DNA of 64,000 nt from Aureisphaera sp963669405 (GCA_963669405.2 CAXXHF010000002.1:2604001-2668000); one strand, 5' to 3'. Counted from the stretch's first letter, positions 1-8,940 are shown. Notes: generated by a model from the sequence alone, not told the origin. Program-made: numbers and translations.

Positions 1-1489
1 CGGCTACAGTTACTACTGCGACACAAGAAGATTCGTTTCCATAATCATCTTTTACGGTAAGGGTTACATTGAAGTTGTTTCCGACATCGTCGCAAGTAAA
101 GGTAGTTTGACCACTAAGGGTTCTGCTTACAATCCCAAAATCGTCAGTAGAGCCATTGTCTACATCTGTAGCATCAATAGTTACTGATCCTGTAAGACGA
201 TCTAAGGTTGCGGTAATGTTTTGGCATATAGCGGTTGGATCAGTATTATCATATAGAGGATCTTTTATAACAAATAATCCACCATCTCCATTAACACTAA
301 CATTTCCAAATCCAGTAACGATCATATTTCCACTTTCGAAAAAGGGATATACATTCCAGGTAGCATTAAAAGAGGCGCTATTGGAACTTGGGTACGTGTC
401 GAAATAATTTATTTCGGTCATACTTGGTGTAGCATCGTACAAACCTTCTATATTGAATACACGCATACCAGCTGCATAGTTGGCCAAGTAGAAACGGTTT
501 CCCCTTACATATCCATTATGGTCAATAGCTGTTGTAGAACCAAAGTGTGTATAGTGTAAGGATGGGTTGTCTAAATCTTCTAGGTCGAAAACCAAGGTAC
601 GGGTGTTAAAGCCAATATTCTCTTCGTCCACTTCGTCCCCAGTAATAAAAAATCGTTTGTCTTCGGTAAACCATCCTTGGTGTGTATAAAATTTGTTGGT
701 ATAGTCGATCGTAGAAATCTGTGTAATACTAGATTTGTTGCTTACATCTAAAATGCGAACAAAATCTGAACCACTAAAACTACCAATTAAGATTTCTTTT
801 CCTTGATAATCTGGATCAGGTCCATCATACAATACAACCTGAGCATCATGACAATATCCTCCTGTAGAATAAGTAGCTACTTGTGTAGGACTCGTAAGGC
901 TTGTATTTAGATCATATATTACAATTCCTCCACTGATATAGGGAGAAACACCCATGACATAGGCATAACCGGTATCTTCGTTTATAATTAAGTTATGAGC
1001 ACGTCCTCTATTGCTACCAGAGGTTCCCCAAGTAACACGGCCATCTCTAGAAAAAGTAACAGGAGGGGCAGCAACACTTCTAAGGGCTGTTAAATCGAAA
1101 ATTTGCATCCCATGATTGCCATTGGAATCACTTACTATATAGGCATGATTGTTATATACTTTAACATCTCTCCATAAACTAGACCCTGTATGTGTAGGTA
1201 ACCATCCCAAGTAGGTTGGACTTGTAGGGTTGGTGATATCAACAAATGCAGTTCCGTTGTCAAGTGCAACTATGGCATATTCATCTCCATTAAGAGGGTC
1301 TGTCCAACCCCATGAATCCTGAGACTCTGCAGTACTCGAATTACCAAAAGTGGAAGTTTGTATAAAACTTTGTAAAGTTAATCCGTCACAAGGGTACGAG
1401 CCGGCCATACCTCCCGAACAGGGAGTTTGGGCAGAGAGGTTAAACGAACAGATAAAGATTAGTAGGCTAGCAAATAATGATAATTTCAT
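1..1489 (-). CDS. Choice-of-anchor B family secreted protein (3' end off the window)
   Basis: The reading frame is open from an ATG at 1489 to the left edge, about 496 codons, with no stop, so the C-terminus is missing. The start MKLSLFASLLIFICSF...SAQ is a signal peptide of about 20 residues. The body matches the choice-of-anchor B family: repeated 'VDITNPTSPTYLGWLPTHT', 'WRDVKVYNNHAYIVSD', 'GRAHNLIINEDTGYAYVMG' and 'YCHDAQVVLYDGPDPDYQG' segments typical of LVIVD-type beta-propeller proteins. Close to the edge a second domain begins ('DPTAICQNITATLDRLTG...VDNGSTDDFGI'), resembling the HYR-like Ig-fold repeats that precede sorting domains in flavobacterial surface proteins. A C-terminal T9SS signal is therefore likely but lies outside. 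Probable role: secreted or cell-surface protein of unknown substrate. Confidence 0.85.
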   Translation of the reverse strand, partial: MKLSLFASLLIFICSFNLSAQTPCSGGMAGSYPCDGLTLQSFIQTSTFGNSSTAESQDSWGWTDPLNGDEYAIVALDNGTAFVDITNPTSPTYLGWLPTHTGSSLWRDVKVYNNHAYIVSDSNGNHGMQIFDLTALRSVAAPPVTFSRDGRVTWGTSGSNRGRAHNLIINEDTGYAYVMGVSPYISGGIVIYDLNTSLTSPTQVATYSTGGYCHDAQVVLYDGPDPDYQGKEILIGSFSGSDFVRILDVSNKSSITQISTIDYTNKFYTHQGWFTEDKRFFITGDEVDEENIGFNTRTLVFDLEDLDNPSLHYTHFGSTTAIDHNGYVRGNRFYLANYAAGMRVFNIEGLYDATPSMTEINYFDTYPSSNSASFNATWNVYPFFESGNMIVTGFGNVSVNGDGGLFVIKDPLYDNTDPTAICQNITATLDRLTGSVTIDATDVDNGSTDDFGIVSRTLSGQTTFTCDDVGNNFNVTLTVKDDYGNESSCVAVVTVA

Positions 1490-1528
1490 AAGAGGTTCTA
1501 GGTATTTTCGGTTAAGTTCAATAAAAAA

Positions 1529-2407
1529 TTAATCGCCAATGTATTCAAATTCTACAGAGCAAGGAATGGTATGTCCAATATGGCCTTGGCCATCACCGGA
1601 GTCTCCATTATTCACAAAATAGGCATGGCCAGTGTTGATACAATTACTCAAAGTAAATGTATAGTTATTCCCTGCAAGTAAGTACAGGTGATATATTAAA
1701 GTTGAGAAATGGGGAACTTCATAACTTTCTATAGCGGGGACTTCAATATCATTTTCACAGGCATATGGGTGTGTGTACATCCACCCTTCCGTATAGTCAA
1801 ATGTAGAGCTGGTAGGGTCTATGTCAATACCGGTTCCAGACATGGTAAAGAAGAAGGCTCCTTCGGTAGTAGCCAAAGACATTTCACTTTCAGTTCCTGA
1901 TGTGAAATCCTCAATTCTACCTGCTCCAAAGTTGGTTCTGATCTCAACGCGATAGGTTCCAGAATAGGCTGGTGTGAAAACTTGATTGGTAAGTCCTGCA
2001 ATATTATCAGCATCACTTGGGTTAGGGTTTGTATAAGATTCCCGTATGGTTGTTCTCTGACATCCTCCCGTTTGTTCATATTTTGTATATATTTTTTTAT
2101 AAGCTTGAGGAAGCCATTGCGTACCATCCCAAGCATATATGCCAGGTGAGAGATCATTAGCTCCAAGTGTGGTAGTGTTTGTGTTATAAACAGCAGTTCC
2201 CACTTCTAAGCCTCCTCCATTTGGATTTACCACGGGTGATGAGCTTGTTCTAGAGGTTAAGGATACACTTGGGTATACAATTCCGGCAGTGCTGGATGCT
2301 AAATCCAACATCCCGTTAGGGGTTGTGGTACCAATACCTACTTGTCCCAACATAGTTTGGAAAGATAGAAGGCATATGATAGCAATATATAAAGTATTTT
2401 TTTTCAT
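1529..2407 (-). CDS. Secreted protein, third of three tandem paralogues
   Basis: The ATG at 2407 begins MKKNTLYIAIICLLSFQTMLGQ, a clear signal peptide; an in-frame ATG at 2431 would add eight non-signal residues and overlap the upstream gene. The mature protein starts QVGIGTTTPNGMLDLASSTA, the N-terminal motif found on many exported flavobacterial proteins. It is followed by 'GIYAWDGTQWLPQ' and a beta-rich C-terminal half ending VEFEYIGD. About 292 residues. It lies 10 bp after the 2418-3254 gene and shares its architecture and final 'CSVEFEYIG' strand with both neighbours. No enzyme motif is visible. Function unknown; probably surface or extracellular. Confidence 0.8.
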   Translation of the reverse strand: MKKNTLYIAIICLLSFQTMLGQVGIGTTTPNGMLDLASSTAGIVYPSVSLTSRTSSSPVVNPNGGGLEVGTAVYNTNTTTLGANDLSPGIYAWDGTQWLPQAYKKIYTKYEQTGGCQRTTIRESYTNPNPSDADNIAGLTNQVFTPAYSGTYRVEIRTNFGAGRIEDFTSGTESEMSLATTEGAFFFTMSGTGIDIDPTSSTFDYTEGWMYTHPYACENDIEVPAIESYEVPHFSTLIYHLYLLAGNNYTFTLSNCINTGHAYFVNNGDSGDGQGHIGHTIPCSVEFEYIGD

Positions 2408-2417
2408 AATATCTGAC

Positions 2418-3254
2418 TTAGTTTCCAACATATTTAAATTCTACGGTACAGTGTAAACTGTTATTTATGATGATATACCCAGTTCCGTCATTGGCTACAT
2501 TGAGGAAGTCTCCATCTTGTTCAAAACCATTGGAAGTGGTTTGATTAAAGGTTAAAGTAAAAGGATACGCAGTAGCCCGTGTTAAAGTTTCTGCTACCGT
2601 ATATGTGGCCTGATTGTACTGATTATAATGGTTATTAATGGAACCTCCATCAAACAGTCTGTCGTCATTAATCCCAGAGAATGATTTTAATGTGAAGGTA
2701 TGAGTAGTACCATTAAAAGTAAAATCATACTCTCCTCCTTGCGAATTATAATTGACGTGTTGATCATTACCATTATTTGGTGGATCCATAGCCCCACCAC
2801 CAAAATGAGCCGTAAGCGTAATAAGGTATTCGCCATCGTATTTAGCGGTAAATGAATTCGTGTCAAAAGAAATCGCTTGGTTTCCATAAGTACCATCATT
2901 CGATCCGGTTCTTAAATCTGTATCCTGTGAACAAATCTGGTAATCCCGTTTGTGGAATTGAGGAGTCCACTCGGTTCCGTCCCAAGTATATATACCAGGG
3001 AAAACAGCTGTAATACCACTTCCTGCGGTAGCATTGTTATATATAGTTGTCCCAGCTACAATATTGGGTCCATTGGGGTTGGTTATGGTTTCTGTAGATG
3101 TACTGCTAAGAGATACCACTGGATAGACAACTCCCATAGTTGTTGATTGAACATCCAAGATTCCTCCTGGAGACGTGGTATTGATCCCAACTTGTGAATA
3201 AGCACTTGAGCTTAAGAATACCACACATAAAATTGTTGCGTAAAAATGTTTCAT
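2418..3254 (-). CDS. Secreted protein, second of three tandem paralogues
   Basis: Translation is taken from the ATG at 3254 (MKHFYATILCVVFLSSSAYS, signal peptide) rather than the longer frame from 3299, which would run into the upstream gene. The mature start is QVGINTTSPGGILDVQS, then 'TTMGVVYPVVSLSS', 'GIYTWDGTEWTPQ', a Gly/Asn-rich beta region and the end 'CTVEFKYVGN'. About 278 residues. Spacing to the preceding paralogue is 11 bp, so the three genes are probably one transcript. The conserved N-terminal block looks like a shared export or assembly module with divergent C-terminal domains. Function unknown. Confidence 0.8.
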   Translation of the reverse strand: MKHFYATILCVVFLSSSAYSQVGINTTSPGGILDVQSTTMGVVYPVVSLSSTSTETITNPNGPNIVAGTTIYNNATAGSGITAVFPGIYTWDGTEWTPQFHKRDYQICSQDTDLRTGSNDGTYGNQAISFDTNSFTAKYDGEYLITLTAHFGGGAMDPPNNGNDQHVNYNSQGGEYDFTFNGTTHTFTLKSFSGINDDRLFDGGSINNHYNQYNQATYTVAETLTRATAYPFTLTFNQTTSNGFEQDGDFLNVANDGTGYIIINNSLHCTVEFKYVGN

Positions 3255-3265
3255 AGACAAAAGTT

Positions 3266-4102
3266 TTATTCTCCCATATAGGAAATTTCGACACTGCAAG
3301 GAAGGTCATAAGCTACATAGCCATATCCTCCAGAAGAAGTACTATACTCTTCTGCAGCATCTTGTACAAAGGTTAAACTCAAATTAACTGTTTGATTGGC
3401 ATTAAGAGTAACAGATTCATTGATGAAAAACTCTTGCCAAATCGCAAAATAGTTAGTAGAAGGACTAACATTATTATAAGCTGTTGAATAGGCGTGAACG
3501 GGGATTGTATAATTAGTTCCGTTAAAGGTAAAGGTGAAATTACCGGATGCCTTTGCTATATTCAAGTCACCATCAGATCTACCTGATCCACTCCCTTCAT
3601 TAGGGGATAGTGCATCTCCACCCCCAAAATCTACACGAACCCGTAATTTATAAGTTCCTGTATACTTTGCTGTAAAAGAAGGGGTGTTAGAACCATTAAG
3701 GGCAACCGTATAGGTCGTTCCTGGGTTGGTTCTAAGAGATCCTGTCGTACTTTGGTATAATGCGTGCTGCCTTTTTTGAAATTGCTCTATCCATTTAGAG
3801 CCATCCCAAGCATAAATTCCAGCAGTTACATCATTGGTTCCTGTATTGGTAGTATTGGTATTATATACTGTAGTACCAGCAGGAATAGCTGTGGCAGCTG
3901 GATTTGGATTAACCACTGGGGCTTGTAGAATACTTGATGTTAGTGCTACCCTTGGAAGTACCACTCCCATGGTGGTGGAATTAAGATCAAGAACTCCTCT
4001 AGGAGTCGTTGTGTTGATACCTACTTGCGAATAACAAGTTGTTGTTAACAACACAAGAAAGAAGCTTAATAACTTAAAGCGGGTTAAGTAGTTTTTCTTC
4101 AT
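3266..4102 (-). CDS. Secreted protein, first of three tandem paralogues
   Basis: The ATG at 4102 gives MKKNYLTRFKLLSFFLVLLTTTCYS, a signal peptide, followed by QVGINTTTPRGVLDLNSTT, 'MGVVLPRVALTS', 'GIYAWDGSKWIEQ' and a beta-rich region ending 'CSVEISYMGE'. 278 residues. It heads the three-gene tandem array. Upstream (4103-4199) is AT-rich with an inverted TGATC...GATCA pair near 4167-4184 that could be an operator, but I cannot assign a regulator. The Gly/Asn/Ser/Thr-rich composition fits an extracellular protein. Function unknown. Confidence 0.8.
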   Translation of the reverse strand: MKKNYLTRFKLLSFFLVLLTTTCYSQVGINTTTPRGVLDLNSTTMGVVLPRVALTSSILQAPVVNPNPAATAIPAGTTVYNTNTTNTGTNDVTAGIYAWDGSKWIEQFQKRQHALYQSTTGSLRTNPGTTYTVALNGSNTPSFTAKYTGTYKLRVRVDFGGGDALSPNEGSGSGRSDGDLNIAKASGNFTFTFNGTNYTIPVHAYSTAYNNVSPSTNYFAIWQEFFINESVTLNANQTVNLSLTFVQDAAEEYSTSSGGYGYVAYDLPCSVEISYMGE

Positions 4103-4199
4103 GATGAGGCGATTTGGGTTTTAATATCTCGGGGTTTATAGTTCTAATTATTGTATTTTGGCATTAAAAATGATCATTTTATCGATCATATACATTCTT

Positions 4200-4448
4200 T
4201 TAACAATTGTTTTCGTTTAAATCACGCAATCTTTCGGTATAATAATTTGAAAGAATTGCACCAGAAATCTTTTTTGAAAAACGGGGACTTTTACTTGAAA
4301 TAAGTAAGGTTTGGTACCTGGACGATATGTAGCTATTTTTTAATGCTCTGTGATACTGATTATTAAAATCATCAAAAGAATTTAGTGCTCTTTGCAAAAG
4401 AGAAAAAAATACCCAGCATAAGTAGTCCAAGGTAAATTTGGATTTCAT
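4200..4448 (-). CDS. Doubtful small hypothetical protein
   Basis: An 82-codon frame from an ATG at 4448 (MKSKFTLDYLCWVFFSLLQ...). It has a short hydrophobic N-terminal stretch, then a basic, Ser/Tyr-rich tail (SKSPRFSKKISG). There is no recognisable domain and no clear promoter. It is on the same strand as the secreted-protein array but separated from it by about 100 bp. The AT-richness makes a chance ORF quite possible. Confidence 0.2.
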   Translation of the reverse strand: MKSKFTLDYLCWVFFSLLQRALNSFDDFNNQYHRALKNSYISSRYQTLLISSKSPRFSKKISGAILSNYYTERLRDLNENNC

Positions 4449-4680
4449 TTTATAGATCTTTAGGTGATTTGGTATCAACAAGTTTACATTATATATTCCA
4501 TAAAAACCAAAAAAATTCGATGAAATGCACTTATTACTAAGTAAATAGGAAAAATACTACAAAAATTAAGTGTAAAATGCTATTTATAAACAGGCTTCTA
4601 GAATCTATTTTGTGGTATTATTTACAAAAGTAGTTTTACTCTGTGATCTTAATTAAGTATGATTTTAGCCACAATATCGG

Positions 4681-4893
4681 TTGCACACCTTCTCAGAATT
4701 AGTAAAAGAAGAGTATCCTAAATCTTATGTTGGCTTCATTAAATTCTACTCAAAATTCACTTCTGATGCATCTTTTTCGTTTGCTGTGATAATTCATAAA
4801 AGATGAAGATATATGGCTTCCTGAAGTTGTATCTATCTCACTATTTTGTATAGTGAATGAAAGGGTCTTATTCTGGGGACAATTCCAATAAAA
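4681..4893 (+). pseudogene. Possible remnant of a small gene, split by one extra A
   Basis: From 4681 one frame reads LHTFSELVKEEYPKSYVGFI...FAVIIHK and stops at 4804-4806. Removing one A from the AAAA run at 4798-4801 lets it continue as DEDIWLPEVVSISLFCIVNE...FWGQFQ to a stop near 4893. Both halves have plausible amino-acid composition (charged helix, then a hydrophobic/aromatic strand pattern), which random AT-rich DNA seldom gives. No ATG start or family is recognised, and an in-frame TAG lies just upstream at 4666-4668, so this would be a 5'-truncated fragment or a very short gene. Speculative. Confidence 0.25.
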
Positions 4894-4985
4894 TATGGAT
4901 ATGTTTCTCTTTAAGTTCAGAATGCATGTTTTTGACAAAAATTAACGTTATTTGAAGGTCTTTAGAATTATTTTAATCCACTGAC

Positions 4986-5900
4986 TTGTTTTTTTCTGAA
5001 ATTTCCACTCCAATTGAACCTATAGACCCAACTTTTTTTTCGTTGACTATTAATGAATTGGGCATACTTAGAGAAGATACTATCGATACTTTTGTCTCTG
5101 GAAATAAATTCAGAAAATTAAAATACAATCTTCAAGAAGCTAGTTCTCAACAAGAAACAACCATCCTTACATTTGGCGGTGCTTTCTCCAATCATATTGC
5201 GGCGGTTGCTTCAGCAGGGAAGCGAGAAGGCTTCCAAACCATTGGGGTTATTCGTGGGGAGGAATTGGCTTCAATGCCAAGAAACCCTACACTGTTGTAT
5301 GCCGAAGATTGTGGAATGAAATTACATTTTGTTTCACGGGAAGCCTATAAACAAAAAGAAGATCCTTCATTTGTGTTAGAACTAAAAGAGATATTTGGAG
5401 ATTTTTTTCTAGTGCCTGAAGGCGGAACCAACAGATTGGCGGTTAAAGGGTGTGAGGAAATTCTTTCAGACCGAACCCATAAGTATGACTATATATGCAC
5501 TGCTGTGGGTACTGGCGGTACATTGGCAGGATTGGTGAGTGCTTCAGAATCACATCAAAAAGTGATCGGTTTTTCGGCATTGAAAGGAACTTTTCAAGCT
5601 TCGGAAGTAAAAAAATATACTTCCAAAACCAACTATGAAATTTTAGATAATTATTCTTTTGGTGGTTATGGTAAAATAGATGTAGGTTTGGTGCGTTTTA
5701 TCAATGATTTTAAAAAGAAAACCCAAATTCCCCTAGATCCTATATATACAGGTAAGATGATGTATGGTGTGTTGGACTTGATTCGAAATGGTTTTTTTGA
5801 AAAAAACAGTCGGATTTTAACAATCCATACTGGTGGATTACAGGGAATAAAAGGAATGAATGTGCAATTACTAAAGAAGAATCTCCCTCAAATTGAATAA
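4986..5900 (+). CDS. PLP-dependent ACC deaminase / D-cysteine desulfhydrase family enzyme
   Basis: 304 residues of the tryptophan-synthase-beta fold. The motif SGNKFRKLKY (residues 38-47) carries the Schiff-base lysine (K41) as in 1-aminocyclopropane-1-carboxylate deaminase. It is followed by GGAFSNHIAA (64-73), whose Ser-Asn-His contacts the carboxylate, and a Gly-rich phosphate loop, CTAVGTGGTLAGL. The start is TTG at 4986: an in-frame TAA lies four codons upstream and the next ATG would remove the active site. The family contains ACC deaminases and D-cysteine desulfhydrases; in flavobacteria the true substrate is usually unknown, so I do not choose. It sits one base upstream of the glucosaminidase gene, suggesting cotranscription. 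Confidence 0.85.
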   Translation: MFFSEISTPIEPIDPTFFSLTINELGILREDTIDTFVSGNKFRKLKYNLQEASSQQETTILTFGGAFSNHIAAVASAGKREGFQTIGVIRGEELASMPRNPTLLYAEDCGMKLHFVSREAYKQKEDPSFVLELKEIFGDFFLVPEGGTNRLAVKGCEEILSDRTHKYDYICTAVGTGGTLAGLVSASESHQKVIGFSALKGTFQASEVKKYTSKTNYEILDNYSFGGYGKIDVGLVRFINDFKKKTQIPLDPIYTGKMMYGVLDLIRNGFFEKNSRILTIHTGGLQGIKGMNVQLLKKNLPQIE

Positions 5901-5901
5901 T

Positions 5902-6741
5902 ATGAACGCAAAATGGATTTTGTTATCGGCCCTAGTTCTTTTGTTTGCGACTTCCTGTAAGTCTAAAAAGCGAACAGTTGCTTCAACCAAAAAAAATACT
6001 ACAGAGAAAGTTATTATAAAAGATAAGGGAAGTAAGGTGATTGTGCAACCAGATAAGGATGTAACCAATGGAACTACAAAACCCAATGTGAATGCTCCTT
6101 ATGCAGAGGTTGTGGCATTTTATATAGATACCTATAGTGCTATTGCTAAAGATGAAATGTTACAGTATGGAATTCCTGCCAGTATTACACTGGCCCAGGG
6201 AATTTTGGAAAGCGGAGCAGGGCGTGGAGAATTAACCAGGCGGGCCAACAATCATTTTGGAATTAAATGCCATGGAAGTTGGACCGGGGAGCGCGTATAC
6301 CATGATGACGATGAAGAAGGGGAGTGTTTCAGAAAATACAGAGATCCTAAATACTCTTTCCGGGATCATTCTTTGTTTCTAACACAAAGAAGTAGGTATC
6401 AAAATCTATTCAAGCTAAGAAAGGATGATTATAAGGGTTGGGCCAAAGGGCTTAAAAAAGCAGGATATGCCACAGATCCTAAATATCCCAATAAGCTAAT
6501 AAGCATCATAGAGCGTTATAACCTCACTCAATATGATAAAGATGTGTTGGGGCAATCTTCAGGAAACCCATCAAAAGAAAGTAAAATTAAAACCTATACG
6601 GTTACCAAAGGAGATACATTGTATAGTATATCTAGAAGGTTTAATATGACCGTAGAAACCCTTAAGCAATATAATGGGTTGCTTTCCAATGAAATTTCTA
6701 TAGGGCAAGTGTTATATTTGCACCCTGTAAAAGGACGATAA
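5902..6741 (+). CDS. Lipoprotein N-acetylglucosaminidase with C-terminal LysM
   Basis: The start is ATG 5902, one base after the upstream stop; a TTG at 5893 would overlap. Of 279 residues, 1-18 form a lipoprotein signal with a lipobox ending at C19 (FATSC). A low-complexity Lys/Thr linker follows. Residues about 75-205 are a mannosyl-glycoprotein endo-beta-N-acetylglucosaminidase-like domain (FlgJ/glucosaminidase family) with ITLAQGILESGAG, where E103 is the likely catalytic glutamate, and NNHFGIKC. A LysM peptidoglycan-binding repeat occupies about 229-276 (YTVTKGDTLYSISRRF). It probably cleaves glycan strands from the periplasmic face of the outer membrane. It is followed 9 bp later by hemL. 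Confidence 0.9.
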   Translation: MNAKWILLSALVLLFATSCKSKKRTVASTKKNTTEKVIIKDKGSKVIVQPDKDVTNGTTKPNVNAPYAEVVAFYIDTYSAIAKDEMLQYGIPASITLAQGILESGAGRGELTRRANNHFGIKCHGSWTGERVYHDDDEEGECFRKYRDPKYSFRDHSLFLTQRSRYQNLFKLRKDDYKGWAKGLKKAGYATDPKYPNKLISIIERYNLTQYDKDVLGQSSGNPSKESKIKTYTVTKGDTLYSISRRFNMTVETLKQYNGLLSNEISIGQVLYLHPVKGR

Positions 6742-6750
6742 ATTTTTTCC

Positions 6751-8043
6751 ATGAAATATCAGAGAAGTAGTGCTTTGTTCACTGAAGCGCAAAAAGTGAT
6801 TCCGGGTGGGGTAAACTCACCAGTACGGGCTTTTAAGGCCGTTGGGGGGCATCCCATTTTCGTAAAACAAGCCAAGGGAGCTTATTTATATGATGAAGAC
6901 GGAAATATACTCATAGATTATATCAACTCTTGGGGCCCAATGATTTTAGGTCATGCTCATCCAGATGTAGTAAACGCAGTAGTTGATAAAGCAAAAAAAG
7001 GAACTTCCTTTGGAATGCCTACCGAAATAGAAACCGAAATTGCCTCTCTGGCAGTTTCCATGGTACCCAACATCGATAAAATTCGTTTCGTGAATAGTGG
7101 GACAGAGGCTTGTATGAGTGCTGTGCGTTTGGCACGAGGATATACAGGAAAAGATAAGATCATCAAATTTGCGGGATGTTATCACGGCCATAGTGATTCT
7201 TTTCTAATTCAAGCGGGTAGTGGTGCTGTTACTTTTGGAACACCCAACAGTCCTGGGGTAACTTCTGGAACGGCCAAGGATACGCTTTTAGCACATTATA
7301 ACGATCTAGAGAATGTGAAGGAAATCATATCACAGTATGAAGGCGATATTGCTTGTATCATTTTAGAGCCAGTTGCTGGAAATATGGGGTGTATTCCACC
7401 AGTAGATGGATTTCTGGAAGGGTTAAGACAGCTTTGTGATGATCATGGAATTCTCTTAATTTTTGATGAAGTAATGACTGGTTTTCGTCTTGCAAAAGGA
7501 GGCGCTCAGGAGTTGTTGGGAGTAGATGCAGACATTGTTACTTTTGGAAAAGTAATTGGTGGGGGATTACCTGTTGGTGCATTTGGAGCTAGAAATGAAA
7601 TCATGGACTTTTTAGCACCACTAGGACCTGTTTATCAAGCTGGAACCTTAAGTGGCAACCCACTTGCTATGGCAGCAGGACTTACGATGCTGCAAACATT
7701 GAATGATCAGCCAGGGATTTTCAAGTCCATTGCAGATAAAACGGAATACTTGCATAATGGATTGACTAATGTGTTGGATTCAAATAGTATTCCTTATACA
7801 ATCAATAGAATGGGTTCTATGATATCGGTTCATTTTTCTGAAAAGCCTGTTCGTGATTTCGAATCGGCAGCAGAGGCAGCCAATGGGGATACATTCAAAA
7901 AGTTCTTTCATCATATGTTGAATGAAGGAATATATATTGCGCCAAGTGCCTATGAAACTTGGTTTATTTGTGATGCCCTTACCAAAGAAGATTTGGATAA
8001 AACAATAGAGGCATGTAGGAAAGCTTCAAAAAACATTGCATAA
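6751..8043 (+). CDS. hemL: Glutamate-1-semialdehyde 2,1-aminomutase
   Basis: 430 residues, the normal length. It converts glutamate-1-semialdehyde to 5-aminolevulinate in the C5 route to heme. Visible landmarks are the start FTEAQKVIPGGVNSPVRAF, NSGTEACMSAVRLARG (115-130), CYHGHSDS (143-150), the PLP aspartate in LLIFDEVMTGFR (about 235-246) and TFGKVIGGGLPVGAFG with Schiff-base K267. The order PLP enzyme, glucosaminidase, hemL with 1-9 bp gaps suggests one operon ended by the hairpin at 8042-8075. Confidence 0.97.
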   Translation: MKYQRSSALFTEAQKVIPGGVNSPVRAFKAVGGHPIFVKQAKGAYLYDEDGNILIDYINSWGPMILGHAHPDVVNAVVDKAKKGTSFGMPTEIETEIASLAVSMVPNIDKIRFVNSGTEACMSAVRLARGYTGKDKIIKFAGCYHGHSDSFLIQAGSGAVTFGTPNSPGVTSGTAKDTLLAHYNDLENVKEIISQYEGDIACIILEPVAGNMGCIPPVDGFLEGLRQLCDDHGILLIFDEVMTGFRLAKGGAQELLGVDADIVTFGKVIGGGLPVGAFGARNEIMDFLAPLGPVYQAGTLSGNPLAMAAGLTMLQTLNDQPGIFKSIADKTEYLHNGLTNVLDSNSIPYTINRMGSMISVHFSEKPVRDFESAAEAANGDTFKKFFHHMLNEGIYIAPSAYETWFICDALTKEDLDKTIEACRKASKNIA

Positions 8044-8075
8044 AAAAAGCTCCGAATTTATCGGAGCTTTTTTTA
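8042..8075. terminator. Bidirectional rho-independent terminator
   Basis: The stem GCTCCGA/TCGGAGC (8049-8055 with 8061-8067) is flanked by A7 on the left and T8 on the right, so it works in both directions. It lies between the convergent hemL (+) and the 8091-8429 gene (-). Confidence 0.9.
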
Positions 8076-8090
8076 TTATGTGATACTAAA

Positions 8091-8429
8091 TTATTGTTCT
8101 AGTGAAAGCCACTGTTTGTATTGAACATCAGTTAGTATTTTTTTCATAGAGACTTTCAAGTCTTCATTAAGTTTTTTCTTTTCTGCAGCAACTACACTTG
8201 CGCTTTTTCCTTCAATGCGTTTGTGTCCAGACTTATAAGTTACCAAGGCTCTAAAAACAGAACGTTGTTGGTCACCTGTTAAATCCAGTGCCTCACTCAA
8301 GTCTGCAGTTTGCTTTTTAGCAACTACTTCAGGTCTATTTTGGTCTTGCTTTAAGCTTTGTGCTTGTACAGTATTTATTCCCAAGCAAAGCACGAAAGAC
8401 AGAGCGATAATTTTAAAAATATTTTTCAT
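8091..8429 (-). CDS. Small exported protein with LTxxQ-like motifs
   Basis: 112 residues with a signal peptide (MKNIFKIIALSFVLCLGINTVQA) and a helical mature part. 'LDLTGDQQRSVFRAL' and 'ILTDVQYKQW' resemble the LTxxQ motifs of Spy/CpxP periplasmic proteins, as in the next gene upstream on the same strand (8497-8940), from which it is separated by 67 bp. Probably periplasmic; a stress-chaperone role is inference from the weak motif alone. Confidence 0.7.
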   Translation of the reverse strand: MKNIFKIIALSFVLCLGINTVQAQSLKQDQNRPEVVAKKQTADLSEALDLTGDQQRSVFRALVTYKSGHKRIEGKSASVVAAEKKKLNEDLKVSMKKILTDVQYKQWLSLEQ

Positions 8430-8496
8430 GGTTTTTTAATTTAAGGATACCAAAGTAACCAATTTACTATTAAATAACCAAGAACTGGGCCAAAAA

Positions 8497-8940
8497 CTAT
8501 TTACGACCTTGCCTCATATGATGTCGCTTCTTTAAGCGTGCTTTTTGGTGGTTCCCTTTTTCAAATTTTTCATACTGTGCTTCGGTAAGGATTTCCTTTA
8601 ATTTAGATTTCATAGCGATTTGTGAATCCAATCGTGCAATCCTTTTTTGGTAGAGTTCTTCACTCGAGATATCTTCTTTCTTTTTTTTCCTTTCTTCTGG
8701 TTTTGGACGATTTCTTTCTTCAGCAACTAAAAGGTTCTTTACTTGTTGTTGTTGACTCTCTGTGAGGTCTAAGTCTAGGGTCATGCGTTTTGTTTTCAGC
8801 TCAGCGCGTTGCTCAGGTGTGAATTCCTGCATTTTTTCGAATAAATCACCGCGTTCGTGTCCCTTTTTTGGAGGATGTCCTTGAGCAGTTACATAACAAG
8901 TGGTTACCAAGAGACATACAATTAATACTACGTTTTTCAT
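8497..8940 (-). CDS. Spy/CpxP-like periplasmic protein
   Basis: 147 residues with a signal peptide (MKNVVLIVCLLVTTCYVTAQ) then a highly charged, His/Lys/Arg-rich helical protein. Two motifs match the LTxxQ repeats of the Spy/CpxP family: 'LDLTESQQQQVKNLL' and 'EILTEAQYEKFEK'. The family comprises periplasmic ATP-independent chaperones or metal/stress sensors; the HRRG-type basic C-terminus (KKRHHMRQGRK) might bind metal or acidic surfaces. It precedes the related 8091-8429 gene on the same strand. Confidence 0.75.
   Translation of the reverse strand: MKNVVLIVCLLVTTCYVTAQGHPPKKGHERGDLFEKMQEFTPEQRAELKTKRMTLDLDLTESQQQQVKNLLVAEERNRPKPEERKKKKEDISSEELYQKRIARLDSQIAMKSKLKEILTEAQYEKFEKGNHQKARLKKRHHMRQGRK

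Larger units (their letters stand above)
4103..4985. other. AT-rich intergenic region with doubtful small ORFs
   Basis: About 880 bp between the secreted-protein array (minus) and the PLP-enzyme gene (plus). Very AT-rich with many stops in all frames. It holds an inverted TGATC/GATCA pair (4167-4184), a possible minus-strand ORF (4200-4448) and a disrupted plus-strand ORF (4681-4893), both listed separately with low confidence. No RNA gene, mobile element or strong terminator was recognised. Confidence 0.6.

Noticed and set aside
156..407. Plus-strand frame inside the choice-of-anchor B gene
   Set aside because: It is antisense to a confidently identified coding region and has no domain features.
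4750..4938. Minus-strand 62-codon frame
   Set aside because: It lies opposite the possible decayed ORF and has no start signal or protein-like pattern of its own.
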